Source: Pannonibacter phragmitetus DSM 14782
GTDB taxonomy: Bacteria; Pseudomonadota; Alphaproteobacteria; Rhizobiales; Stappiaceae
NCBI RefSeq assembly: GCF_000382365.1
Contig: NZ_KB908229.1
Span: 1-64,000 of the forward strand
Length of the DNA stretch: 64,000 nt
Direction: 5' to 3'
Translations under genes and position numbers: made by a program
Shown: positions 36,136-45,207 of the stretch, one piece after another
Layout of the letters: each line of letters starts with the position of its first letter
Numbering within the stretch: position 1 is the first letter of the stretch
Notes under the pieces: generated by a model
Told to the model about the DNA's origin: nothing
What the model saw: only the letters and a program-made list of their open reading frames with translations
The model's database searches: none

Positions 36136-37071
36136 ATGACCGCCCTGTCACGCCGCCGCTTTCTCACCATCTCCGCCAGCGCTGTCTCCGCTGCCGCCCT
36201 TGCGGCACATCCGGCGCTGGCCGCAGCCTCGCCCGTGCCGGTCAGCACCTGGCGCGGCACAGCGCTTGGCAGCGCCGCCCGCATCACGCTGGCCCATCCG
36301 CAGGCAGACAGCCTGTTCGCGGGCATCGAGGCGGAACTGAACCGGCTGGAGAACATCTTCAGCCTCTACCGGCCCGGCAGCGCCCTTTCCCGCCTCAACC
36401 GCGACGGCGAATTGGCGGATCCCGCACCGGAACTGCTGGAATGCCTGAGCATTGCCGGCGCGGTGTGGCGGGCAACGGACGGTGCCTTCGATCCCACGGT
36501 GCAGCCGCTCTGGGCCGCCTATGCGCAAGCCTCGGTTGAAGGCAGGACACCGGATGCAGACGAACTGGCAGGGCGCCTTGCCCTCACGGGCTGGCCGCTG
36601 GTGGAGTTGGAGGCAGATGCCATCCGCCTGACCCGCAAGGGCGCGGGCCTCACCCTCAACGGCATCGCCCAGGGCTATATCGCAGACCGGATTGCGGCAT
36701 GGCTGAGCGGTGAAGGCCTCACGGACATTTTGATTGATACCGGCGAGATCCGCGCACTCGGCGGACAGCCCAGCGGCGGGGACTGGGACGTGACGCTGGC
36801 AGGCGGGCGGGGATCGCACAGGCTGCGGGACAGGGCGCTGGCAACCTCCGCACCGCTGGGCACCACCTTTGATCAGGCTGGCACCACGGGGCATATCCTT
36901 GATCCGCGCAGCGGCCTGCCCGCCCGGCAGGGCTGGACGCAGGTCAGCGTCACCACCCCGGCAGCGGCCCTCGCCGACGCGCTCTCCACCGCCTTCTGCC
37001 TGATGACACGGCAGGAGATTGATGCCGCGCTGGCGGCCGTGCCGCAGGCGAGCCTCGTCAACCTGAGCTGA
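36136..37071 (+). CDS. nosX: NosX, ApbE-family FAD:protein FMN transferase
   Basis: A 311-residue periplasmic enzyme with Tat signal SRRRFLTISASAVSAAAL. The ApbE core is visible as ENIFSLYRPGSALSRLNRDG, TDGAFDPTVQPLW, GLTLNGIAQGYIADRI and a late HILDPRSGLPAR. It covalently attaches FMN to a Thr of NosR (the SGATVT motif in 28247-30541). Last gene of the nos operon, 13 bases after nosL. Confidence 0.93.
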   Translation: MTALSRRRFLTISASAVSAAALAAHPALAAASPVPVSTWRGTALGSAARITLAHPQADSLFAGIEAELNRLENIFSLYRPGSALSRLNRDGELADPAPELLECLSIAGAVWRATDGAFDPTVQPLWAAYAQASVEGRTPDADELAGRLALTGWPLVELEADAIRLTRKGAGLTLNGIAQGYIADRIAAWLSGEGLTDILIDTGEIRALGGQPSGGDWDVTLAGGRGSHRLRDRALATSAPLGTTFDQAGTTGHILDPRSGLPARQGWTQVSVTTPAAALADALSTAFCLMTRQEIDAALAAVPQASLVNLS

Positions 37072-37153
37072 CGCGGCTCAGCCCGGCAACGCCGAGCGGT
37101 CTTCACACACGGCATCGGCGGGCTAACCGGATCAGTCCTGATTGCCTTCGGCC

Positions 37154-37705
37154 TCAGGCCGGCTCCAGGGCGGCGCCACTGAGCTGCGCTTCGCCAGAGA
37201 CGGACAGAACCCAACTCACCACCGCCTCAACCTCGCAGGGCAGCCGCGTGGCAAGGCCTTCGGCGAAGGCTTCAAAGGCGGGCAGGTTGAGCCCGTTGAT
37301 GCCGGCGACGACCGTCCGGCCGGCCGCCAGATGCCCGGCGATGAGATCTCGGAAGCCCCTGCCCTCCCCTTCCTGCCTGCCGAACTTGTTGAGCAGGAAG
37401 GCCCCGGCTGGCCCTTCGGCACATGAAAGCTGCACCTGCATCACCGCCTCTTCCAGCGCTGCCGGGTCCAGCCGGCAGCCACGCGAGTGGCGGCCCAACT
37501 TTTGCGAGATGCAGATCTGCGGCCCATCGGGCAGCACCAGCAGGCCGGTTTCGCACGGATGGCCAGCCTCCGCAGCGGACGGCAGGGCCACCGTTCCGGC
37601 AAGCCTCACCCCAGCTGCTTTGAGGCGGACAGAGGCTTCCAGCAGGACCGGGTCAACGGACCCGGCTTCCTCTGCGAGGATATAGGCGAGCGGGAAATGG
37701 GTCAT
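37154..37705 (-). CDS. DUF2478 family protein, end of nar operon
   Basis: A 183-residue protein of the DUF2478 family. It is nucleotide-binding-like, with PLAYILAEEAGSVDPVLLEASVRLKAAGVRLAGTVALPS at the start and AFLLNKFGRQEGEGRGFRDLIAGHLAAGRTVVAGINGLNLPAFEAFAEG later. The family tends to sit near molybdenum-related genes, so it may serve nitrate reductase or its cofactor; this is inference. It overlaps the PPIase gene by ATGA and closes the narK operon, convergent with nosX. Confidence 0.7.
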   Translation of the reverse strand: MTHFPLAYILAEEAGSVDPVLLEASVRLKAAGVRLAGTVALPSAAEAGHPCETGLLVLPDGPQICISQKLGRHSRGCRLDPAALEEAVMQVQLSCAEGPAGAFLLNKFGRQEGEGRGFRDLIAGHLAAGRTVVAGINGLNLPAFEAFAEGLATRLPCEVEAVVSWVLSVSGEAQLSGAALEPA

Positions 37706-38499
37706 GCCTCCTCCATGGCAATGCCTTCGATCCGCGCCGCGCTGACAAGCTGCGCAACGAGATCGCGCGAGGCCCGCGCCCAGGCCGCCCGCTCCAGCGC
37801 TTCTGCGATGACAGGCTGGACCGTGGCAAAGGGCAGAGGCTGGCCAGCCGCATGGGCATGCACCTTGATGATGTGAAAGCCGAAACGGCTCGCCACCGGC
37901 TCCCGCGACAGACCGCCCTCGGGCACAGCTGCCAGCGCTGCCTCGAATTCCGGCACCATCTGGCCGGTGGCGATCTGACCAAGGGCGCCGCCCGCCTCAC
38001 GCGAACCGCAATCGCTTTCGCTCCGCGCCAGGACAGCGAAGGCCTCCGGCTCGCGCTCCAGCCGGGCGAGGATCTGCCCGGCCCGGTCTTCCGCCGCCGC
38101 CCGCGCCTTGGCGCCGGAGGGAGCGGCGGCACACAGGATATGCGAGGCATCCCAGAGATCCGGCGAGCGGTAACGCTCCGGATGCGCCTGCCATTCGGCC
38201 ATCACTTCGGCTTCGGATGGCGGCGTCACATCCAGCGCCATGTCGAGAAGGGCGCGGATGCGGGCCTCTTCCTCCGTTTCGCGGCGGGCACCGCCAAGGT
38301 CCTGCGGCTCGGCGGCAACGCCGCGCCGCAGGGCTTCGTCCAGCAGCAGCTGGCGGATGGCGAGCGCCCTTGCAGCAGCGCGCCAGGCATCTCCCGGACG
38401 CCCTGAGGCGGCCGGATGGTTCTGCGCTTCAGCCGCAATGCGGCTGGCAGGAATGACGGTTCCGTTGACCGTGATGACGGGGGCGGCAACGCTGGCCAT
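37702..38499 (-). CDS. parvulin-type peptidylprolyl isomerase (NifM/SurA-like)
   Basis: A 265-residue protein with an N-terminal helical region and a PpiC domain at about residues 115-225, seen as DASHILCAAAPSG, FAVLARSESDCGSREAGGALGQIATGQMVPEFEAALAAVPEGGLSREPVASRFGFHIIKV. It is likely a folding helper for the nitrate reductase made by the same operon. No export signal is evident, so it is probably cytoplasmic. The start MASVAAP follows GAGAGTGACC. It lies 2 bases after narI. Confidence 0.82.
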   Translation of the reverse strand: MASVAAPVITVNGTVIPASRIAAEAQNHPAASGRPGDAWRAAARALAIRQLLLDEALRRGVAAEPQDLGGARRETEEEARIRALLDMALDVTPPSEAEVMAEWQAHPERYRSPDLWDASHILCAAAPSGAKARAAAEDRAGQILARLEREPEAFAVLARSESDCGSREAGGALGQIATGQMVPEFEAALAAVPEGGLSREPVASRFGFHIIKVHAHAAGQPLPFATVQPVIAEALERAAWARASRDLVAQLVSAARIEGIAMEEA

Positions 38500-38501
38500 G
38501 G

Positions 38502-39200
38502 TCACTCTCCCGGCACATGGGCGGACTGGCGGCGCGAGCGCACCACCTGATAACCCGGCCGCCACAGGTAGCGCACCGGCGCGGACAGCATGTGCACAAG
38601 ACGGGTGAAGGGGAAGAGCAGGAAGATGGTCAGCCCCAGCGCCAGATGCAGCTTGAAGATCCAGTTCACATCCGAAATATGCGCCGCAGCATTCGCCTCG
38701 AAGGTGAAGATGCCCTGTGCCCAGGCCATGAACTTCGTCATCTCGTGCCCGTCCAGATGCTGTAGCGAGACGAAGATGGTGCCAAGCCCCAGCAGCAGCT
38801 GGGCCATGAGCAGGATCAGGATGCCCGTGTCAGCAAAGCTGGAATTGGCGGCGATGCGCGGGTCCATCAGCCGCCGGTGCAGCAGCATCAGGCCACCCGC
38901 AAGCGCCATGACACCAGCCACACCACCGGCCACCACGGCCAGGATCTGCTTGGCACCGTGGCTGATGCCGAGCGCATCAAAGATCCAGATCGGCGTCAGC
39001 AGGCCGAAGAGATGGCCGAAGAAGATGACCAGCACGCCCACATGGAACAGCACCGAGCCGATGACCAGCTGCCTGCGGCGCAGAAGCTGGCTGGACGAGC
39101 TTTTCCAGGTGAAGGGATCGCGCTCATAGCGGGCGATGCAGCCGATGGCGAGCACCGACAGGGCGATATAGGGATAGATGCCAAAGACAAAATTGTGCAT
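38502..39200 (-). CDS. narI: NarI, cytochrome b subunit of respiratory nitrate reductase
   Basis: A 232-residue membrane protein with five helices that oxidises quinol and passes electrons to NarH. The start MHNFVFGIYPYIAL is typical. Haem-ligand His residues lie in helices near LFHVGVLVIFFGHLFGL and HISDVNWIFKLHLALGLTIFLLFPFTRLVHMLSAPVRYLWRPGYQVVRSR. Start chosen with GGAGG 5-10 bases upstream; longer in-frame ATGs overlap the narJ stop. Confidence 0.94.
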   Translation of the reverse strand: MHNFVFGIYPYIALSVLAIGCIARYERDPFTWKSSSSQLLRRRQLVIGSVLFHVGVLVIFFGHLFGLLTPIWIFDALGISHGAKQILAVVAGGVAGVMALAGGLMLLHRRLMDPRIAANSSFADTGILILLMAQLLLGLGTIFVSLQHLDGHEMTKFMAWAQGIFTFEANAAAHISDVNWIFKLHLALGLTIFLLFPFTRLVHMLSAPVRYLWRPGYQVVRSRRQSAHVPGE

Positions 39201-39211
39201 GTGAGCCTCCA

Positions 39212-39919
39212 TCATCCGGCAGCGCCAGCCGCTGCGGGCCGGGCCGGTTGATCCATACGGGAGAGCATGCCGCGGACCTGCGGACAGCCTGCATTGGGAT
39301 CCGGGCCGAAGGTGACCTGCGTTTCCTCCCAGACCGCATCAAGGGCTGCGAGATCCTGCGGGTCATCCTCGGGCGCCGCCATCAACGCCTCGACGGCGCC
39401 TTCCGCTGCGGCCGTGCCGGACAGGGCCTCAAGCGCTGCAAACACGGCGGCATAGGGGCTTTCGCGGCCCGACAGGCGGCGTTGCAGCACCCCCAGGATC
39501 GGAGCGGCATCGGTGAGGATGCCCCGTGCTTCCGCAGCAGGCTGGGCCGCGAGAAACTCCAGCAGCACCGGCAGGTGATCGGGCAGTTCGCCCGTCACCG
39601 GCTCGAAGCCGCCAGCCCGGTAGGTCTCCAGCAGATCCACCATGGCGCTGCCCCGGTCGCGGCTTTCGCCGTGCACATGCTCGAACAGGTTCAGCGACAG
39701 GCTGCGGCTGCGGTCGAAGAGCCCGACATAGATCTCCTGCAGATCGTAGATGTCACCCTCTGCCAGTCCGCCGCACAGGGCAGAAAGCTCGCGCCGGGCC
39801 AAGGCGGTGAGGCGGCTGTCTGCCACCAGTACCGCTGTGATCTCGGGCATTGCGGCCTGAAGTTCCGTGGAGGGATAGGTCAGGAGCAGCGAGAGGGCTT
39901 TCAGGGAACGGTCCATCAT
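39212..39919 (-). CDS. narJ: NarJ, nitrate reductase molybdenum cofactor assembly chaperone
   Basis: A 235-residue cytoplasmic helical chaperone of the TorD/NarJ family. The core is TYPSTELQAAMPEI, DLQEIYVGLFDRSRSLSLNLFEHVHGESRDRGSAMVDLLETYRAGGFEP and ELPDHLPVLLEFLA. It binds NarG and helps insertion of the Mo cofactor and haem but is not in the final enzyme. It overlaps narH by 4 bases. Confidence 0.94.
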   Translation of the reverse strand: MMDRSLKALSLLLTYPSTELQAAMPEITAVLVADSRLTALARRELSALCGGLAEGDIYDLQEIYVGLFDRSRSLSLNLFEHVHGESRDRGSAMVDLLETYRAGGFEPVTGELPDHLPVLLEFLAAQPAAEARGILTDAAPILGVLQRRLSGRESPYAAVFAALEALSGTAAAEGAVEALMAAPEDDPQDLAALDAVWEETQVTFGPDPNAGCPQVRGMLSRMDQPARPAAAGAAG

Positions 39920-41439
39920 TGCACCTCCTCCGGCATGCGCAGCGGCCGCTTGGACGCGCCGAAGAGCGAGGTCTTGGAGATACCCGTTGAGCAGCCATTG
40001 CCATCGGTGAAGCCGCAGCCGCCCTTGAGGTCATAGGCCTCTTCCACCTGTTCGCGGTGGGTGGTGGGGATGACGAAACGGTCCTCGTAATCGGCAATGG
40101 CCATGATCTTGTACATGTCCTCGATCATGGCGGCGGAGAGGCCCACCTTTTCCGCGATGCCCTCATCGATGATGCCGTCGATGGTCTTGGCCCGCATGTA
40201 GGCACGCATGGCCAGCATCCGCTCCAGTGCCTGCACCACCGGCGCCTCGTCGCCCGCCGTCAGCATGTTGGCGAGGTAGCGCACGGGGATGCGCAGCGAG
40301 CGCACGTCCGGCATTTCGCCATCCGTGCCGATCTTGCCGGCCTGGGCGGCGTTCTGGATCGGCGAGAGCGGCGGGATGTACCAGACCATCGGCAGGGTGC
40401 GGTATTCCGGATGGAGCGGGAAGGCCACCTTCCAGTCCATCGCCATCTTCCACACCGGGCTTTCCTGCGCAGCCTTGATCCAGTCCTCCGGAATGCCCGC
40501 CTTGCGCGCTTCGGCGATCACTGCAGGGTCATTGGGATCAAGGAAGACGCCGAGCTGGGCATCGTAGAGATCCTGCTCGTTCTCCACGGAAGCTGCTTCA
40601 AGGATGCGGTCCGCGTCATAGAGCATCACGCCGATGTAGCGGATGCGGCCGACGCAGGTTTCCGAGCAGATGGTCGGATTGCCGCTTTCGATGCGCGGAT
40701 AGCACAGGGTGCACTTCTCCGACTTACCGGTGGACCAGTTGTAATAGACCTTTTTGTATGGGCAGCCGGAGACGCACATGCGCCAGCCCCGGCACTTTTC
40801 CTGATCGATCAGGACGATGCCGTCTTCCTCACGCTTGTAGATCGCGCCCGAGGGGCACGAGGCTGCACAGGCCGGATTGAGGCAATGCTCGCACAGGCGC
40901 GGCAGATACATCATGAAGGTGTTCTCGTACTCGCCGTAGATCTCCTTCTGCACGCCCTCGAAATTGTAGTCCTTGCTGCGCTTGGAGAATTCGCCGCCGA
41001 GGATTTCCTCCCAATTCGGCCCCTTCTCGATCTTCTCCATCCGCTCGCCGGTGATCTTCGAACGCGGGCGGGCGGTGGGGAAGGCCTTCATTTCCGGCGC
41101 GGACTTCAGGTGGTCGTAGTCGAAGTCGAAGGGCTCGTAATAGTCATCGATCTCCGGCAGGTCCGGGTTGGCGAAGATATTGGCGAGGATGCGCCACTTC
41201 GCCCCCTGCTTGGGCTGCAGCTTGCCTGAGCGGCTGCGGGTCCAGCCGCCGTTCCAGCGCTTCTGGTTTTCCCAGTCGGTCGGATAACCGGTGCCGGGCT
41301 TGGTTTCCACGTTGTTGAACCAGGCGTATTCGACGCCATCGCGGGTGGTCCAGACGTTCTTGCAGGTGACGGAACAGGTGTGGCACCCGATGCACTTGTC
41401 GAGGTTCAGCACCATGCCGATTTGAGCGCGAATTTTCAT
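39916..41439 (-). CDS. narH: NarH, iron-sulfur subunit of respiratory nitrate reductase
   Basis: A 507-residue cytoplasmic subunit with four iron-sulfur clusters. Cys groups are CIGCHTCSVTCKNVW, CEHCLNPACAASCP, CRGWRMCVSGCP (Trp in place of a Cys, giving a 3Fe-4S cluster) and CTLCYPRIESGNPTICSETC. It carries electrons from NarI to NarG. It overlaps narG and narJ by ATGA-type junctions. Confidence 0.96.
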   Translation of the reverse strand: MKIRAQIGMVLNLDKCIGCHTCSVTCKNVWTTRDGVEYAWFNNVETKPGTGYPTDWENQKRWNGGWTRSRSGKLQPKQGAKWRILANIFANPDLPEIDDYYEPFDFDYDHLKSAPEMKAFPTARPRSKITGERMEKIEKGPNWEEILGGEFSKRSKDYNFEGVQKEIYGEYENTFMMYLPRLCEHCLNPACAASCPSGAIYKREEDGIVLIDQEKCRGWRMCVSGCPYKKVYYNWSTGKSEKCTLCYPRIESGNPTICSETCVGRIRYIGVMLYDADRILEAASVENEQDLYDAQLGVFLDPNDPAVIAEARKAGIPEDWIKAAQESPVWKMAMDWKVAFPLHPEYRTLPMVWYIPPLSPIQNAAQAGKIGTDGEMPDVRSLRIPVRYLANMLTAGDEAPVVQALERMLAMRAYMRAKTIDGIIDEGIAEKVGLSAAMIEDMYKIMAIADYEDRFVIPTTHREQVEEAYDLKGGCGFTDGNGCSTGISKTSLFGASKRPLRMPEEVQ

Positions 41440-44400
41440 TCCGCAGCCTCCTTGTGGATGGCGGTTGCGCTGGCGGGTTCGTCAAGCCAGTCGACCTTGT
41501 TCATCTTGCGGACGATGACGAACTCGTCCCGGTTCGAGCCGACGGTGCCGTAGTAGTTGAAGCCGTAGCTCTGCTGGGCGTAGCCGCCGATCATGTGGGT
41601 GGGCTTGAGCGTGGCGCGGGTGACCGAGTTATGGATGCCGCCGCGCAGGCCGGTCTTCTCCGAACCCGGCGTGTTCACGATCTTCTCCTGGGCATGATAC
41701 ATGAAGAGCGTGCCGTCCTTCATGCGCTGGGAGACAACCGCACGGGCCGTCAGCGCCCCGTTCGAGTTGTAGACCTCGACCCAGTCATTGTCGGCGATGC
41801 CCGCCTTCTTCGCATCCCGCTCCGACAGCCAGACCACCGGGCCGCCGCGGTTCAGCGTCAGCATCAGGAGGTTGTCGGAATAGGTGGAGTGGATGCCCCA
41901 CTTCTGATGCGGCGTGATGAAGTTCAGCACGATATGCGGGCGGCCATCGCGGGCGCTGTCATTCACCTCCGGGGTGATGGTCTTAAGGTCCACCGGCGGC
42001 CGGTACTGGCAGAATCCCTCGCCGAAGGCGCGCATCCACAGGTGATCCTGATAGAGCTGCTGACGGCCGGTCAGCGTGCGCCAGGGGATCAGCTCATGCA
42101 CGTTGGTATAGCCGGCGTTGTAGCAGACCTCCTCGCTCTCGATGCCCGACCAGGTGGGCGAGGAGATGATCTTGCGCGGCTGGGCGGCGATGTCGCGGAA
42201 GCGGATCTTCTCGTCTTCCTTCTTTGCCGCCAGATGCGCATGCTCACGGCCCGTGGCCTTGGACAGGGCGTCCCAGGCCTTCACGGCCACTTCGCCATTG
42301 GTCTCCGGCGCCAGCATCAGGATCACCTCGCAGGCGTCGATGGCGGTGTCGATGCGGGCAAGGCCCTTGGCCGTGCCGTCCCGGTGCTCGCCGTTCAGCG
42401 CCTTGAGGTGATGCACCTCTTGCCTGGTATCCCAGGCAATGCCCTTGCCGCCGTTGCCCACCTTTTCCATGAGGGGGCCAAGGGCGGTGAAACGGTCGTG
42501 GATGGCGGTGTAGTCGCGCTCGACAGTGATATAGGCCGGAGCCGTCCTGCCGGGGATGAGATCACATTCGCCCTTCTTCCAGTCCCGCACATCGGTCTGG
42601 GCAAGTTCCGACGCCGTGTCATGCAGCAGCGGCAGGGCCACCACATCGGTTTCCTTGCCGAGAACCTCCGGCGCGACCTCCTGGAACTTCTTGGCGATGG
42701 ACTTGAAGATTTCCCAGTCGGAACGGCTTTCATAGGCCGGATCCACCGCCGCCTGCAGCGGATGGATGAAGGGGTGCATGTCCGAGGTATTGAGATCATC
42801 CTTCTCGTACCAGGAGGCCGTCGGCAGCACGATGTCGGAATAGACCGCCGTCGTCGACATGCGGAAGTCGATGCAGACAAGAAGGTCGAGCTTGCCCTTT
42901 GGCGCCTCGCCGTGCCAGACGGCTTCCACCGGCTTGACGCCGCCTTCCTCCCCCAAATCCTTGCCGAGCACGCCGTGATCGGTGCCCAGAAGGTGCTTGA
43001 GGAAATACTCGTGCCCTTTGCCGCTGGAGCCCAGCAGGTTCGAGCGCCAGACGAAGAGGTTGCGCGGCCAGTTTTCCGGGGCATCCGGGTCCTCGCAGGA
43101 CATCTGCAGCGAGCCGTCCTTGAGGCCGCGCGCCACATAGTCCTTCGCTTCCATGCCTTCGGCCATCGCAGCACGGCCCACCTCCAGCGGGTTCTGCTTC
43201 AGCTGCGGGGCAGACGGCAGCCAGCCCATCCGCTCAGCGCGGATGTTGTAGTCGATGAGGCTGACGTTCCAGTCACCGTCAGGCGCCGTGGGCGAGAGGA
43301 TTTCGGAGGCGGTCACCGTCTCGTAGCGCCACTGGTCCGTATGAGCATACCAGGCGGAAGTGGAGTTCATGTGGCGCGGCGGGCGGGCCCAGTCGAGCGC
43401 GAAGGCAAGCGGTGCCCAGCCGGTCTGCGGACGCAGCTTCTCCTGCCCCACATAATGCGACCAGCCGCCGCCGGACTGGCCAACGCAACCGCACATCACC
43501 AGCATGTTGATGATGCCGCGGTAGTTCATGTCCATGTGGTACCAGTGATTGAGACCGGCCCCGAGAATGACCATGGACTTGCCACGGGTCTTCTCCGCGT
43601 TGCGGGCAAACTCCCGCGCCACATGGATGATCTTGTCGCGCGGCACACCGGTGATTCGCTCGGCCCAGGCCGGTGTACAGGGCATGTCCTCGTCATAGGA
43701 GGAGGTTGCCCAGCTGCCGCCAAGGCCACGGTCGAGGCTGTAGTTGGCGCAGAACAGGTCGAACACCGTCGCCACCAGCGCCTCGCCATCCGCCAGCTTC
43801 AGCCGCTTGACCGGGATCGCGCGGGTCAGCACATCCGGATGCTGGCAGACCTCGAAAGGCCCGCTGGCCTTGCCGCCGAAATAGGGGAAGTCGACGCTGA
43901 CCACATCATCCTGATCCTCTTCCAGCACGAAGGACAGGCGCAGGTCCGTGTCTTCGCCTTGGGCCCGCTCCTCGAGGTTCCAGACGCCCGTTTCGCCCCA
44001 GCGGAAGCCGATGGAGCCGTTGGGCACGACCATCCGGCCGGACTTGCGGTCATAGGCGACCGTCTTCCAGTCCGGATTATTGGTCTCGCCCAGCTTGCCG
44101 TCGAAGTCATCGGCGCGCAGGAACCGGCCGGGGATCAGCCGCCCGTCCTTTTCTTCCAGCCGCACCAGCATCGGCATGTCGGTGTATTTGCGGGCATAAT
44201 CCTCGAAATACTCCGCCTGCCGGTCCAGATGGAACTCGCGCAGGATGACGTGGCCCATGGCCATGGCGAGCGCAGAATCCGTTCCCTGCTTGGGCGCAAG
44301 CCACACGTCACCGAACTTGGCCGCTTCCGAATAGTCCGGGCAGATGACCGCAGACTTCGCGCCGCGATAGCGGGCCTCCGTGTAGAAATGCGCATCCGGC

Positions 44401-45185
44401 GTGCGGGTCTGCGGCACGTTGGAGCCCCACAGCAGCAGGAAGCCGGCATTGTACCAGTCGGCCGATTCCGGCACGTCCGTCTGCTCGCCCCAGGTCATGG
44501 GGCTGGCGGGCGGCAGATCGCAGTACCAGTCATAGAAGGACATGCAGGTGCCGCCCAAAAGGCTCAGGTAGCGCGAGCCGGCGGCATAGCTGACCATGGA
44601 CATGGCCGGGATCGGCGAGAAGCCGAAGATCCGGTCCGGGCCCCAGGTCTTTGCGGTATAGGCATTGGCGGCGGCGATGATCTCCGCCGCCTCGTCCCAG
44701 GAGGCGCGCACGAAACCGCCCTTGCCGCGCGTGGTGACATAGCTTGCCCGCAGCACCGGGTCCTGCTGCAGCCGCGTCCAGGCCGCAACGGGGCTCATGG
44801 TCTTGCGCAGCTCCCGCCAGGCACGCATCAGGCGGCCCCGGATCAGCGGGTTCTTCACCCGGTTGGCGGAATAGAGATACCAGCTGTAGGAAGCACCGCG
44901 CGCACAGCCGCGCGGCTCATGGTTCGGCAGATCCGGCCGGGTGCGGGGATAGTCGGTCTGCTGGGTTTCCCAAGTGACGATCCCGGACTTGACGTAGATC
45001 TTCCACGAGCAGGAGCCCGTGCAGTTGACCCCGTGGGTGGAGCGCACGACCTTGTCGTGGCGCCAGCGGTTCCGGTAGGTCTCTTCCCAGCTGCGGTCTT
45101 CGCGCGTCGTCTGGCCGTGGCCTTCCGAGAAGGTGTCCAACTGTCTGGACTGGAAGAAGTTCAATCGGTCGAGCAGATGGCTCAT
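41436..45185 (-). CDS. narG: NarG, molybdopterin catalytic subunit of respiratory nitrate reductase
   Basis: A 1249-residue Mo-bis-MGD enzyme that reduces nitrate to nitrite on the cytoplasmic face. The N-terminal FS0 cluster has the unusual His ligand in THGVNCTGSCSW plus a later Cys in EPRGCARG. The Mo ligand Asp lies in FYDWYCDLPPASPMTWGEQTD. The uncleaved N-terminus (MSHLLDRLNFFQ) carries no Tat signal, as expected of membrane-bound NarG. Length is the family norm. It follows narK by 22 bases. Confidence 0.97.
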   Translation of the reverse strand: MSHLLDRLNFFQSRQLDTFSEGHGQTTREDRSWEETYRNRWRHDKVVRSTHGVNCTGSCSWKIYVKSGIVTWETQQTDYPRTRPDLPNHEPRGCARGASYSWYLYSANRVKNPLIRGRLMRAWRELRKTMSPVAAWTRLQQDPVLRASYVTTRGKGGFVRASWDEAAEIIAAANAYTAKTWGPDRIFGFSPIPAMSMVSYAAGSRYLSLLGGTCMSFYDWYCDLPPASPMTWGEQTDVPESADWYNAGFLLLWGSNVPQTRTPDAHFYTEARYRGAKSAVICPDYSEAAKFGDVWLAPKQGTDSALAMAMGHVILREFHLDRQAEYFEDYARKYTDMPMLVRLEEKDGRLIPGRFLRADDFDGKLGETNNPDWKTVAYDRKSGRMVVPNGSIGFRWGETGVWNLEERAQGEDTDLRLSFVLEEDQDDVVSVDFPYFGGKASGPFEVCQHPDVLTRAIPVKRLKLADGEALVATVFDLFCANYSLDRGLGGSWATSSYDEDMPCTPAWAERITGVPRDKIIHVAREFARNAEKTRGKSMVILGAGLNHWYHMDMNYRGIINMLVMCGCVGQSGGGWSHYVGQEKLRPQTGWAPLAFALDWARPPRHMNSTSAWYAHTDQWRYETVTASEILSPTAPDGDWNVSLIDYNIRAERMGWLPSAPQLKQNPLEVGRAAMAEGMEAKDYVARGLKDGSLQMSCEDPDAPENWPRNLFVWRSNLLGSSGKGHEYFLKHLLGTDHGVLGKDLGEEGGVKPVEAVWHGEAPKGKLDLLVCIDFRMSTTAVYSDIVLPTASWYEKDDLNTSDMHPFIHPLQAAVDPAYESRSDWEIFKSIAKKFQEVAPEVLGKETDVVALPLLHDTASELAQTDVRDWKKGECDLIPGRTAPAYITVERDYTAIHDRFTALGPLMEKVGNGGKGIAWDTRQEVHHLKALNGEHRDGTAKGLARIDTAIDACEVILMLAPETNGEVAVKAWDALSKATGREHAHLAAKKEDEKIRFRDIAAQPRKIISSPTWSGIESEEVCYNAGYTNVHELIPWRTLTGRQQLYQDHLWMRAFGEGFCQYRPPVDLKTITPEVNDSARDGRPHIVLNFITPHQKWGIHSTYSDNLLMLTLNRGGPVVWLSERDAKKAGIADNDWVEVYNSNGALTARAVVSQRMKDGTLFMYHAQEKIVNTPGSEKTGLRGGIHNSVTRATLKPTHMIGGYAQQSYGFNYYGTVGSNRDEFVIVRKMNKVDWLDEPASATAIHKEAAE

Positions 45186-45207
45186 CTGGCTTTCCTTTCA
45201 GGACCGG

